This document shows, one piece after another, positions 9,860 through 18,974 of a DNA stretch of 64,000 nt; the stretch's first letter is position 1; each line of letters begins with the position of its first letter. Made by a program: the position numbers and the translations under genes. This DNA is from JAGNDO01 sp963704975 (GTDB lineage: Bacteria > Chloroflexota > Anaerolineae > Caldilineales > Caldilineaceae). The stretch covers positions 62,001 through 126,000 of the forward strand of contig CAVPIK010000006.1 of NCBI GenBank assembly GCA_963704975.1, in the 5' to 3' direction. The notes under the pieces were generated by a model. It was given only the letters and a program-made list of their open reading frames with translations. It was not told the origin of the DNA and did no database searches.

Positions 9860-10900
9860 CCGTTAAACGACGCCACATCAACCCGCCGCCCTTCGCTGGC
9901 CGACCGCAACATGGCCTCGATCACGGCCAAATCTTGGGCCGCGGCCTGGGGCGGATTGCGGTGCGCGGCTCCGCTTTGACAGGCAGCGGCAAAGGCGGCC
10001 AATTCCAGTTCGACGCCCCGATACCCTTTAATCGGAAACCGTTCGATTTCGCCGTCTTTTTTTATTTCAATCAAGGTGCGCTGAACGTGTAGACATCCCC
10101 TCGTCGCCAATGATCTCCAGGGGTGCATCACCTGGGGGCGTGTGGGACCGGGGCAGGGCATAGGTGGCCGCATAGGTGCCGATGACCCCGGATTGCATGA
10201 CCAAGTTGGCGGTCACCGTATCCACCGGGGGCAGATCCGCCCGCACGGACGCGGTCTGGGCCTGGACCTGGGCCACCTCGCCCAAGATCATGCGCAGGGC
10301 GGCCATGTGATGCACCCCGGCGTCCAACACAAAACCGCCGGGCACAGAGCCGTCCCGCCGCCACGGGGTCTGATAGTAGGGGTTGTCCGCGGACATGGCC
10401 TGGGCATGGGCCCAGTGAAAGGTGATGGGTCGCCCGATGGCCCCATCTTGGACCAGGGCGGCGGCTTGGAGGAAGGCCGGTTCGTAGCGCCAATTCTCCC
10501 CCACCATCCACACCTGGCCGGGGAAGCGGGCGCGGCTGGCGGCGTAGGCATCCAACAGCCGTCCCACGCCGGCCAGTTCCGGGGCGATGGGCTTTTCGCT
10601 GATCACATGCTTGCCCGCGGCCAGGGCCGCCTCCACCACGGCGGGCATGGCCCGGATGGGCAGCACCACATCCACCGCGTCCACATCCGGGCGGGCCAAG
10701 AGGGCGGCCAGGTCTGTGGTCACCGAGGGGCTTTGGGGAAAAAGATCGGCCAGTTCTTGGGCCGAGCGTCCGCTGGGGCTGAAGATAGCGACAATTTCAA
10801 ACAGAGGAGCCAGGGCGAGGAGCGCGGGCAGATGGGTCTTTTTCATAAAGACACCGGCCCCCACCAGGGCCAGTCGCACGGGCGCTGGCGGGACGCTCAT
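9856..10900 (-). CDS. Gfo/Idh/MocA family oxidoreductase (one frame break)
   Basis: NAD(P)-dependent sugar/inositol-type dehydrogenase of about 347 residues. Rossmann motif LALVGAGVFMKKTHLPALLA, the family EKP motif in HVISEKPIAPE near residue 105, and FVLDAGVHHMAALRMILGEV, with catalytic-type DAGVHH, near 210. A break near 10090 joins DGEIERFPIKGYRGVELEL to the C-terminal end. It overlaps the downstream mgsA on the upstream side by 4 bases (ATGA type), so mgsA and this gene form an operon. Substrate unknown. Confidence 0.85.
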
Positions 10901-11308
10901 TCTACGCCCTCAATGCCAGAGAAGTCGTGCTTCCCCAAGCGGGCCGCCAGGCCATTCAGCACGAATTCGGCGCTGGCCTCGTTGGTGGCCACGGGCACGT
11001 TATAGACATTGCACACCCGCAGCAGCCCCTGGATATCCGGCTCGTGGGGATGGGCGTAGAGGGGGTCCACCATGAAGATCACCCCGGCCACATGGCCTTC
11101 CGCGGCCTGGGCGGCAATCTGGGCGTCACCGCCATAGGGGCCGCTGAGCATGCGCCGCACGGGCAACCCCGTGGCCTGCTGAATCCGCTCCCCCGTGGTG
11201 CCCGTGGCGATGATATCGAACTGCCTCAACACAGGTCAGATGCTCCTTGGCAAAGCGGACAATATCATCCTTCTTGCCGTCATGGGCGATCAGGGCGAGT
11301 ACGGGCAT
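10897..11308 (-). CDS. mgsA: Methylglyoxal synthase (one frame break)
   Basis: Converts dihydroxyacetone phosphate to methylglyoxal and phosphate, a bypass of lower glycolysis. About 136 residues. Starts MPVLALIAHDGKKDDIVRFA at 11308; a break near 11230 leads into FDIIATGTTGERIQQATG, the phosphate-binding loop, then RRMLSGPYGGDAQIAAQA with the catalytic Asp of GGDxQ, and DPLYAHPHEPDIQGLLRVC with the second conserved Asp. All active-site segments are present, so the break is probably a sequence error. Cotranscribed with the Gfo/Idh/MocA gene. Confidence 0.9.
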
Positions 11309-11337
11309 GGCGAAGCTCCTTGATTTTGGATTGGTTT

Positions 11338-11455
11338 TGCAATGCACAATGCACAATGGCCAATGCACAATAGGTTGAGGCAAGTGATTCCGCCAAGGCG
11401 ATCCCGTCTCGTACTACACGCCATTGTGCATTGTGCATTGAAAATTGTGCATTGC
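11338..11455. repeat. Iterated-word hairpin (word AATGCACA), copy 2
   Basis: Arms 11338-11371 and 11421-11455 carry the same CAATGCACA / ATTGTGCATTG words as 7527-7629, but around a different, non-repetitive 50-base centre. It lies between divergent genes (mgsA minus, MTA phosphorylase plus), so here it cannot be a terminator for either gene. A half copy of the 5469 word (GATTTTGGATTGG) sits immediately left of it. Confidence 0.85.
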
Positions 11456-11562
11456 TTCCTCATTATATCAGACTTCGCCCCAGTTGACGCCTTGGAATGA
11501 AGCAACTATGATTCTGATGTTGGAACGCAATCATCAACCTTGAAACCTCGGAAATAACATCC

Positions 11563-12309
11563 ATGACCCAAGCCAATTTGCTCATCCTGGTGGCGGTGAC
11601 CCTGCCGCCCCGTTCGTTGAACGCCCTGGGCGATGTGACCGAGGAGCGCCTGGTCGAGACGCCCTTTGGCCCGGTCGGCCCCCTGGCCCTGCGCACCCTG
11701 GCGGCCAAGCCCGGCCAGGAGTCGCCGGTGTCCACATGGGTGCTGCCCTACAGCGGCTTGCCCACCCGCACGGATCCCCGGGCCACCATCCACGCCGCCA
11801 TGCAGTTGGGGGTGGCCTATGTGCTCAACTGGGACGAAGGCGTGGCCGTCAACCCGGTGCTGAACCGGGGCCAGACCGTGGTGCCCGTGGACTATATCGA
11901 CTGGACCCGCACCCTGTCCGGCACCTTCACCGACACCTCTGCGGCGGCCGTGGCAGAGACCAGGGGCCATTTCGAGCCGCCCCCCGCCTTTGACCCCACC
12001 CTGGTGGCCCGGCTGGCCGCCCTGTTGCCCCACGCGCCGGGGGTCGTCTATCTGGGCGTGGACGGTCCCCGGCGGGAGACCCCCGCCGAGGCCCGCATGT
12101 TTCGGGCCTGGGGGGCGGATGTGTTGGGCCAAAACTTGATCCCCGAGGTGATTTTGGCCAAAGAGGTGGGGCTGGCCTATGCCGGGCTGGTGACCGTCTT
12201 GGGCAACAGCGCGGATCAACGGGCCGCGGATCCCCACGGCGAACTGCGCGAGGGATTGGAAGAGGTCACCGCCATCCTGCCCCAACTGGCTTGGGAACTG
12301 GGGCGCTGA
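11563..12309 (+). CDS. 5'-methylthioadenosine/purine nucleoside phosphorylase family protein
   Basis: A 248-residue member of the PNP/UDP phosphorylase fold most like MTA phosphorylase. The diagnostic region is VVYLGVDGPRRETPAEARMF, then RAWGADVLGQNLIPEVILAK, EVGLAYAGLVTVLGNSAD, matching the family GPRFxTxAE...WGAD..GM...PE...A.E motif with some divergence. An earlier IHAAMQLGVAYVLNWDEGVA resembles the loop around the phosphate site. It would salvage adenine from methylthioadenosine. The N-terminus has weaker similarity than the C-terminus. Monocistronic. Confidence 0.75.
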   Translation: MTQANLLILVAVTLPPRSLNALGDVTEERLVETPFGPVGPLALRTLAAKPGQESPVSTWVLPYSGLPTRTDPRATIHAAMQLGVAYVLNWDEGVAVNPVLNRGQTVVPVDYIDWTRTLSGTFTDTSAAAVAETRGHFEPPPAFDPTLVARLAALLPHAPGVVYLGVDGPRRETPAEARMFRAWGADVLGQNLIPEVILAKEVGLAYAGLVTVLGNSADQRAADPHGELREGLEEVTAILPQLAWELGR

Positions 12310-12420
12310 TTTGGCGGATTTACGCGGGGTTCATGTTTTCAAGAGGTTGACCGTTCGGCAAGCCGAGAGTACAATATAGCCATTCTCGGCGGTTAAATTT
12401 ATTGTTCACGAAAGGCAAAG

Positions 12421-12798
12421 ATGATGTCCAAATTTGTCAAAGTCAGCACAGAACTGCGGGATCTCAATTTGATCAAGCGCTCCCTGGATGATCTCAAGCT
12501 GACCTATCGGGAAGATGCCCGGTATACGCACATCTGGAGCGGCACGGTCAACCAGGTGCCCGTGTTGGTGGAAAGCCCCAAGGCCAACTTTGGTCTGCGC
12601 CAGACCGAGGCCGGGATCTACGAGGCCGTGGGGGATGACATGCAAATGCGCGCCATCCGCTCCACCCTGGATCAGGTCCAACAGCGCTACGCCTATCACA
12701 AAGTGGTGGCGGAGACAGCCCTGGCCGGTTTCGATCTGGTGGAAGAGAGCGTGGGCCGGGACAACGTGATCCGCATGACTGTGCGGCGCTGGTCATAG
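12421..12798 (+). CDS. DUF1257 (Ycf35-like) protein
   Basis: A 125-residue protein starting at ATG 12421 or the next codon 12424, after an AAAGG ribosome-binding site. Family features: SKFVKVSTELRDLNLIKRSL, LDDLKLTYREDARY, VLVESPKANFGLRQTEAGIY and a C-terminal tail ending VIRMTVRRWS. Related to plastid/cyanobacterial Ycf35, function unknown. Followed 11 bases later by DUF2997, its usual partner. Confidence 0.85.
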   Translation: MMSKFVKVSTELRDLNLIKRSLDDLKLTYREDARYTHIWSGTVNQVPVLVESPKANFGLRQTEAGIYEAVGDDMQMRAIRSTLDQVQQRYAYHKVVAETALAGFDLVEESVGRDNVIRMTVRRWS

Positions 12799-12809
12799 GA
12801 GAAAACGCT

Positions 12810-13004
12810 ATGCAAAAGCAAGAAATTGAGATCACCATCCTGCCCGGCGGCAAGGTGGAATATACGATCAAGGGTGTGGCCGGGGCGGCCTGCGAAAATG
12901 TCAGCGCCATCCTGGAGCAGTTGGGCACGGTGGAAGACGAGAGCCGCACCGGCGAATACTACGCCAAGGAAAGCGACACCAATGTCCACCTCCACGCCGG
13001 ATAA
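12810..13004 (+). CDS. DUF2997 small protein
   Basis: A 64-residue protein: QKQEIEITILPGGKVEYTIK, then GVAGAACENVSAILEQLGTV. This matches the DUF2997 pattern (E-I-x-I-x-P-x-G-x-V ... C..V...LE..LG). It forms an operon with DUF1257; the GGAG site lies just before the ATG. Role unknown. Confidence 0.85.
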   Translation: MQKQEIEITILPGGKVEYTIKGVAGAACENVSAILEQLGTVEDESRTGEYYAKESDTNVHLHAG

Positions 13005-13033
13005 GCAGCCGGTGTGTCCCAGCCTGGCCCCAA

Positions 13034-13171
13034 TTGCCCAACGAAACCGAAATCTACATCTTGCCCGACGGCCAGGTCATCATCGCCGATCTGCCCGCGG
13101 AATTGATGGGCTTGGCGGCGGAATTGGGTCAGGTGCAGCCGTGCCAGATTTCAGAAAGCGCCCACCCCTAA
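13034..13171 (+). CDS. Small DUF2997-like protein, TTG start proposed
   Basis: A 45-codon frame reading PNETEIYILPDGQVIIADLP and ending CQISESAHP. Its first 15 residues repeat the EIxILPxGxV pattern of the preceding DUF2997 protein, suggesting a diverged duplicate. No ATG exists in frame; TTG at 13034 is the best start, but a frame break joining it to an upstream start cannot be excluded given the indel rate here. Same strand as and 29 bases after DUF2997. Confidence 0.55.
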   Translation: MPNETEIYILPDGQVIIADLPAELMGLAAELGQVQPCQISESAHP

Positions 13172-13208
13172 CCATTCATTCTTCATTCCACCTCTCCCGA
13201 ATAACATT

Positions 13209-14027
13209 ATGACAGAAAATAACCCTGATCCCCAACAGTCCTGGAATGAAACTGATTCCACCCTCTTTCGGCGTTTGGCCGACATCGCCGTCCCCAACCG
13301 TGCCGAACAGATCGCCACCCTGCTCACCCTCATGCCCTTTGCCCAGGATGATGCGTTTCACGTCGTGGAGTTGGGGTGTGGGGCCGGGGCGTTGGCCCAC
13401 GCCATGCTGGACTTCTTCCCCAATGCCCGCCTGACGGCCCTGGACGGATCCCCCAGCATGTTGAGCCATGCGACGGTGGTCAACCGGGCCTACGCCGACC
13501 GCGCCCGCTTTGCCGCCTTTGATCTGACCGAGCAAGGCTGGCTGCCTCGGCTGACTGACGCCGACTGTGTGGTTTCGTCCCTCACCCTGCACCATCTGTC
13601 GGACGATGAGAAGCACCGACTCTTTGCCCAGATTGGCCGCCGCCTATCGCCCCGGGGCGCGTTCCTGGTGGCGGATCTGGTCATGCCCCAGCGCTCGGAG
13701 GCCCGACACCTTTTTGCCGATACATGGGACCGCAGCGCGGCCCAACAGTCCGCCTCCTCCGAAGTGCTTCTGGCCTTCGAAGAAAGCCACTGGAACTATT
13801 TCCGCTACCCGGATCCGGTGGATCGCCCTTCTTCCCTCTACGATCAACTTAGTTGGCTGCGCGGGGCTGGGTTTGATGTGGTGGACTGCTTTTGGATGCA
13901 GGCCGGCCACGCCATCTATGGCGGCTATCGCCAGTCCCACGCTCCGTCCGACGACATCCTGCAATCGGATGAGCGCTTTGGCCGGGCTTTGAATAGCGCC
14001 AACCTGGCCTTGGTAGCTGTGCGCTAG
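13209..14027 (+). CDS. Class I SAM-dependent methyltransferase
   Basis: A 272-residue protein, intact. SAM-binding motif I is VVELGCGAGALAHAMLDF (residues 50-68), motif II LTALDGSPSMLSHA, and the post-II region DADCVVSSLTLHHLSDDEK, typical of UbiE/Methyltransf_25 small-molecule methyltransferases. The C-terminal part (YDQLSWLRGAGFDVVDCFWM, then QAGHAIYGGYR) is usual for this group. Substrate unknown. It may be the last gene of the DUF1257-DUF2997 run; the gap to the preceding frame is 37 bases. A dispersed palindrome follows its stop. Confidence 0.85.
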   Translation: MTENNPDPQQSWNETDSTLFRRLADIAVPNRAEQIATLLTLMPFAQDDAFHVVELGCGAGALAHAMLDFFPNARLTALDGSPSMLSHATVVNRAYADRARFAAFDLTEQGWLPRLTDADCVVSSLTLHHLSDDEKHRLFAQIGRRLSPRGAFLVADLVMPQRSEARHLFADTWDRSAAQQSASSEVLLAFEESHWNYFRYPDPVDRPSSLYDQLSWLRGAGFDVVDCFWMQAGHAIYGGYRQSHAPSDDILQSDERFGRALNSANLALVAVR

Positions 14028-14042
14028 GTTGGCGGACGCCAA

Positions 14043-14108
14043 AATCTTCCAGGAAGGGGCCAGCAGATCTTGCTTGACCGAAGATCTGTTGGCCCCTTCC
14101 TGGAAGAT
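14043..14108. repeat. Dispersed palindrome AATCTTCCAGGAAG, copy 1
   Basis: A 27-base arm (AATCTTCCAGGAAGGGGCCA, then GCAGATCT) and its complement, with one G:T-type mismatch, around an 11-base loop. It starts 15 bases after the methyltransferase stop. Related copies are at 22325-22390 and 48740-48773. No T run follows, so it is a REP-like palindrome rather than a standard terminator. Confidence 0.85.
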
Positions 14109-14139
14109 CGAGTCGGTACCTTTTTGACACCAATCCATT

Positions 14140-14640
14140 TGGGATTTATGCCCACCGGGGATAAGTCCGGGGATAAGTCTATGAAGAATTACCGTTGCTG
14201 GGGAGAACTCCGCGGAGATTTAATCTAAGCCTCAGAAATAGCCAAATCAAAATACTTTGCAGAAGCATTTTGAAAAATCAAAAAATGTTTCTCAAAATTG
14301 GTTGGTCTGTTTATATAGAGCCTCACAGATTCCAACCCTCTACATCTCGCGTAGAACAAATGTCCAGCCCCTATCTGTTGACAATAACCTCGCTTTTTGG
14401 CCATTTTTTATCCCCAACCCACGTTGTCAATCGGTCCGCCTTCTGCTACACTATCTGAAGTAACGTCGCCAAACACTGATCTCACCATCGATACTAGGCC
14501 TGCTCCCCAATTTACATCAACCACATTCTGCTGCTTGCTAGCGGATACATTTTTTGTGTCCTCACCATCCTCTTGCAGACTGTTTGATGCATAAGCCAGC
14601 GACTTATCCACATCGCCGCTGCTGAAGCATGGCATGAACA
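14140..14640. other. Probable chromosomal replication origin (oriC)
   Basis: An AT-richer stretch of non-coding DNA directly upstream of dnaA. DnaA-box-like 9-mers: exact TTATCCACA at 14604-14612; TTATCCCCA at 14408-14416; TTATGCCCA at 14146-14154; two reverse TTATCCCCG at 14156-14164 and 14168-14176, 12 bases apart. An A/T-rich tract, with runs of A and T, lies at 14245-14320 and could be the unwinding element. Position next to dnaA is the usual bacterial arrangement. No protein-coding gene is seen from 14028 to 14860. Confidence 0.6.
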
Positions 14641-14860
14641 AAACAGTTTAGAAAACGCACTATGAGCACGTTTATTTACGTGCCCGTAGTTTTCTTTACG
14701 CCAAAATTACCTGTTCATGCTGGATTGGCAGGCTGGATTTTTTGTGGTCACGGGCTGTTTTGCAGTGCGTGATCTGGGAAGAGAAGAACTTATTTGCGTA
14801 GTTGAACGGCCCGCCATTTTAGGTGTTGTGCCGCGTTGAGAAAGATGGAGGAGTCCTCTT

Positions 14861-16722
14861 TTGAGCAATCAATGGGAATCATACGATCGAAGCGGGCAGG
14901 GGTGGTCCAACCAATCTGCCCAGCCCAGCCCATCCGCGTCGACCCGGTCGGCGGGATCTGGACGCGGCGGACGCAAGCCGATCCGGACACAAACAACCTT
15001 CTCTGCACCGCAACCTGCCAGGCAGAGTGACGAAACAAACGCCCAAAACACAGGCGGTTTGCAGCAATCCACCTTTGCCGACCTGGCCGGGGAGGCGGAC
15101 AGCGGTCAGGTCAGCCCCTGGCAGGAATTTGGGCTGGCCGTGGATCTGGACGGTGAAGGCGCTCTGTTTCCCGCAACGGGCAGAGGCGCGACGCCGGTCT
15201 CCCCTCGCCCCCAGCTTGTTCCCGCCGAGATGCCGGAGGCGACCGCAGTTGGACTTGGCCCTAGCCGGATCGACCCTCAAACCGTCTGGCAGATGGCCCT
15301 GGCCGAGCTGGCCCTGCAAATGACCAGCGCTACCTATGACACGTGGGTGCGGGACACGTCCATCATGGCCTACGAAGATGGGGAGTTCATCATCGGGGCC
15401 CCCAACAGCTATGCCAGGGATTGGCTGGACAATCGGCTGCGGGCCACCATCAAGCGCACCCTGGGGGGCATCATGCGCCGCTCGGTGCAGGTCAACTTCC
15501 GGGTCAAGCCGCAACCGGCGGAGGACACGGAGTTGACGGAGGAGACACCGCTCTATCAGCCCGTTCAATCCGTCGCCCGGTCAGCCCAGGCACCTGCTCA
15601 GCCTCTGCCCAATCGTCTGCCCAGCCCGAAATCGCCGTGGCATCGGCGCCCAGAGCCATCATCTACCCGACCATGACTCAGCACAACAGCCAATCCAGCG
15701 TCCCGCTCAATATCCACCACACCTTCGAGACCTTTGTGGTGGGCAACCATAACCGGCTGGCCCATGCCGCGGCCCGGGCCGTGGCCGAACAGCCGGGGCA
15801 GCGCTTCAACCCGCTCTTCATCTATGGCGGCGTGGGACTGGGCAAGACCCATCTGCTTCATGCCTTGGGCAACGAGGCGGCCAAGCGCAATCTGAACGTG
15901 CTCTATTGCACGTCGGAACAGTTCACCAACGACCTGATCAGCGCCATCCGCAACCAGAACACCGAAGAGTTCCGCAACAAATATCGCCAACTGGATGTGC
16001 TGCTGATCGACGACATCCAATTTATCGGCGGCAAAGAGAGCACCCAGGAAGAGTTCTTCCACACCTTCAACCATCTGCACTCGGCCAACCGCCAGGTGGT
16101 GATCAGCAGCGACCGATCGCCCAAGGCCATCGCCACCCTGGAAGGTCGTCTGCGCAGCCGCTTTGAGGGGGGCTTGCAGGCCGACATCTCCCAGCCGGAT
16201 TTTGAGACCCGGGTGGCTATTTTGCAGGCCAAGGCCGCGGAGTTGAACTTCCCCATCCCCTTGGATGTGTTGATGATCGTGGCCGAGCGGGTGGAGAGCA
16301 ACATCCGCGAGTTGGAGGGTGCCCTCAACCGCCTGGTGATGCAGGCGCGCATGATCGACAGCCCCCTGGATCGCCAGTTGGCCGAGACGGTGCTGAACGA
16401 TCTGGCCCCCCAGCGCACGCCCCGAGAGCCGTCCACGGTGGTACGGGTGGTGGCCGAGCACTTCCGTCTGAAGGTGGAGGACCTGACCGGACGCACCCGC
16501 ACCAAGGAGATCGCCATTGCCCGCCAGGTGGCCATGTATCTGCTGCGGGAAGAGAATGACATGTCCCTGCCCATGATTGGCGACCTGCTGGGCGGACGGG
16601 ATCACAGCACGGTGCGCTATGGGGTGGACAAAGTGGCCGTGGAGATCGAGGTCAACGACAGCCTGCGCCGGGACATCATGCTGCTGCGGGAGCGGATCTA
16701 CGCCGCCCCCGGCAGTTCGTAA
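14861..16722 (+). CDS. dnaA: Chromosomal replication initiator DnaA with long N-terminal extension (one frame break)
   Basis: Binds oriC and opens it, ATP-dependent. A TTG start at 14861 is preferred: GGAGGA lies 8 bases upstream and the nearby ATG is out of frame. After about 140 Ser/Gln/Gly/Arg-rich residues comes domain I (VWQMALAELALQM...TYDTWVRDT), then domain III with Walker A GGVGLGKTHLLH and Walker B LLIDDIQF, and domain IV with GGRDHSTVRYGVDKV. Total about 620 residues, against roughly 450 in most bacteria, the excess lying in the N-terminal tail. The frame breaks near 15600 in the linker (domain II). Since dnaA is essential, this is most likely a sequence error. Confidence 0.95.
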
Positions 16723-16729
16723 GAACCTA

Positions 16730-16793
16730 TTGCGTGTTACGTGTTGCGTAAGGGTTACCTCACGCAACATGCAACACGTAACACGCAACACGA
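16730..16793. repeat. Iterated-word hairpin (word GTGTTACGT/GTGTTGCGT)
   Basis: Left arm CGTGTTACGTGTTGCGTAAG; right arm is CACGCAACATGCAACACGTA and onward, i.e. the complement plus one extra word. It lies between dnaA and recA, upstream of the T-run terminator. Confidence 0.8.
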
Positions 16794-16810
16794 TTTCCCA
16801 ACTGGCAAAG

Positions 16811-16839
16811 GCCGTCCACGCAACCTGGGCGGCTTTTTT
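16811..16839 (+). terminator. Rho-independent terminator of dnaA
   Basis: Stem GCCGTCC / GGGCGGC with a 9-base loop, followed by six Ts. Confidence 0.7.
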
Positions 16840-16887
16840 GCATCCAAAGTCGGTGAGGGCCGGTAGGGATGGGGGGGATCGAATCGT

Positions 16888-16916
16888 TTGCAATTTTCGA
16901 GGCTCTCAAGTAAACT
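16888..16916 (+). promoter_or_regulatory. Possible recA promoter
   Basis: TTGCAA, a 17-base spacer and TAAACT: four to five matches to the sigma-70 -35 box and four of six to the -10 box. It lies about 120 bases before the recA start. I saw no convincing LexA box around it. Confidence 0.35.
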
Positions 16917-17037
16917 ATACGGACTACAGGAATAACATAAAACTTTCGTCAGCTTGACCGAACCATGGAAATCCCCTCGATGATCCAAGTTCGGGGTAGT
17001 ACCGTTCCCAAGCGACCGCTTTTACGGAGTTCAGTTC

Positions 17038-18078
17038 ATGGCAAAAAATGGCCGAGACAAGGCCCTAGAGAGCACCCTGGCCAGCCTGAACAAGCGCTTT
17101 GGCGATGGGGCGATCATGAAACTGGGCGAGGCCACCCGGCTCAACGTGGAGTCCATCCCCACGGGTAGCCTGAGCCTGGACATTGCCCTGGGGGTGGGCG
17201 GCGTGCCCAAGGGACGCATCCTGGAGATCTACGGCCCGGAGAGTTCGGGCAAGACCACGGTCTGTCTGCACATCATCGCCGAGGCCCAACGCAAGGGGGG
17301 CATCTGCGGCTTTGTGGATGTGGAGCACGCTCTGGACCCGGCCTATGCCCGCAAGATCGGCGTGGATGTGGACAATCTCTACGTCAGCCAGCCGGACACG
17401 GGCGAGCAGGCGTTGGAGATCACCGAGGCGCTGGTGCGCTCCGGTGCGATGGATGTGGTGGTGGTGGACAGCGTGGCCGCCCTGGTGCCCCGGGCCGAGA
17501 TCGAAGGCGAGATGGGGGACAGCCATATGGGCTTGCAGGCCCGGCTGATGTCCCAGGCCCTGCGCAAGCTGGCCGGTGCGGTCAAGACCAGCGGCACCTG
17601 CCTGATCTTCACCAACCAACTGCGCCAGAAGATCGGCGTCATGTTTGGCAACCCGGAGACGACGTCCGGCGGCATGGCCCTCAAGTTCTACGCCAGCGTG
17701 CGCTTGGACATCCGGCGTATCCAGTCCATCAAACAAGGCGCAGAAGTGACGGGCAACCGCACCCGGGTCACGGTCAAGAAGAACAAGGTGGCTCCGCCCT
17801 TCCGCCAGGCCGAGTTCGACATTATGTACAACGAAGGTATCAGCACCCTGGGCGACCTGATCGACCTGGGTGTAGAGTTCGACATCATCGAGAAGCGCGG
17901 CGCGTTCTATCGGTTTGAGGACGAGCTGATTGGCCAGGGGCGCGAGAACAGCAAGGATGCCTTGCGCACCCAGCCGGAAAGAGTGGCCAAGATCGACCGC
18001 ATGGTGCGCGAGCGCGCCGGGTTGATCGCCCCAGAAACCGAGGGCCGAGGCCGCATAGCCAGGCAACATCTAACCTGA
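17038..18078 (+). CDS. recA: Recombinase RecA
   Basis: Strand-exchange ATPase for homologous recombination, 346 residues, intact. Walker A is GPESSGKTTV (residues 67-75), Walker B VVVVDSVAAL (residues 140-149), with the L1/L2 DNA-binding loops at EGEMGDSHMGLQARLMSQAL and FGNPETTSGGMALKFYAS. The C-terminal domain is complete, but the acidic tail seen in many RecAs is replaced by a short basic one ending GRIARQHLT. Located between dnaA and recX. TACGGAG provides the ribosome-binding site. Confidence 0.98.
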   Translation: MAKNGRDKALESTLASLNKRFGDGAIMKLGEATRLNVESIPTGSLSLDIALGVGGVPKGRILEIYGPESSGKTTVCLHIIAEAQRKGGICGFVDVEHALDPAYARKIGVDVDNLYVSQPDTGEQALEITEALVRSGAMDVVVVDSVAALVPRAEIEGEMGDSHMGLQARLMSQALRKLAGAVKTSGTCLIFTNQLRQKIGVMFGNPETTSGGMALKFYASVRLDIRRIQSIKQGAEVTGNRTRVTVKKNKVAPPFRQAEFDIMYNEGISTLGDLIDLGVEFDIIEKRGAFYRFEDELIGQGRENSKDALRTQPERVAKIDRMVRERAGLIAPETEGRGRIARQHLT

Positions 18079-18967
18079 ACCTACTCCCATTGTTTTCTAA
18101 TGTTTTTTTTGATATTTTCCTGATTTATTTGACGAATCTGTACGCACAACCGAATCTTTCAGCCACACCAAGCAGCATCCCTGGAAATCCAATCGGCGCA
18201 GTGGGTTGACCTGCCCGGTTGTTGACATCAAGCCCAAACCGGCTTCCATCCAGCGTAACGGCCAGACGTTCCCCGCACAGCGGTGGGCACAGGCATGAAC
18301 AGACGCCAAGATGGAGACCGAACAGCAGGGCATCGTGTCATTGACAATCTTACGCAGCATCTTGTGTTCGCCAAGCGGGCGGTGGTTCGCCCCGTTGGCC
18401 AGATGATCATTCTGACAGATGACGCCCTTGACAGATAGTGACTTTGACAAGTAGTGACCATCCCTGGCACCGATCCAGACCCATCCCGCCGGTCTGAGCA
18501 GGCATATCTGCCGATGTCATCGATGGCAGACAGGACCCTTTCGCCGGATTCATCCATGCACTTCCCTCAACCCGACTGCGGCCGCACGCTTTGAAGCGCA
18601 CGTTGCTGGCGGAGTGGGAGGAGTGAGCAACATAAGCCATGTTCCCCGGCATCTGTGGTTGACGAAGACTCCCAGGAACGGGATTGTTCGACAAAGTCGC
18701 CCGTCTGTATTGCGCAAGATTGCACCCTCCAGGGTTTGACGTTGCCTGGGCCATGAACTGTATCACCCGCACCCGATTTTGGGCTTTGCGGCGGTGACAG
18801 ATCATGACCTTTCAATGTTCATGTTGCGAGCACGCTGTGGCATTTGCTACGGCGTGTTTTTTTGTGGAGGAATCAACCGCCGAGGGCGCGGAGATGCCGC
18901 AGGGGGCGCAGATGGAAATCTTGTTTTCTTTGCGTTCTTGGCATCTTTGCGGTGAGCATTTGAGTTT
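18079..18967. other. Roughly 890-base spacer between recA and recX, no recognised gene
   Basis: Several overlapping frames of 60-130 codons are open on the minus strand (for example 18407-18805 and 18228-18557), but they have no recognisable motif or ribosome-binding site and the composition is unlike neighbouring genes. A phrase with GACAGATAGTGACTTTGACA lies near 18428. The last 110 bases (18858-18960) contain a degenerate iterated-word repeat rich in CCGCCGAGG and TTTGCGTTCTTGG. Could be a decayed gene or insertion remnant. Confidence 0.4.
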
Positions 18968-18974
18968 ATGAAGA

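Noticed and set aside
15580..15660. Programmed frameshift in dnaA
   Set aside because: No slippery heptamer or downstream structure is visible at the break, and the same kind of break occurs in holB, nadE and dozens of other genes. A sequence error is simpler.
16880..17037. LexA/SOS box upstream of recA
   Set aside because: GTTCGGGGTAGTACCGTTC near 16988 has two GTTC words in the same orientation, not the inverted GAAC...GTTC arrangement expected for a Bacillus-type box.
18858..18960. Small RNA gene upstream of recX
   Set aside because: The stretch consists of degenerate CCGCCGAGG / TTTGCG word repeats like those at 60396, and has no promoter or terminator of its own.
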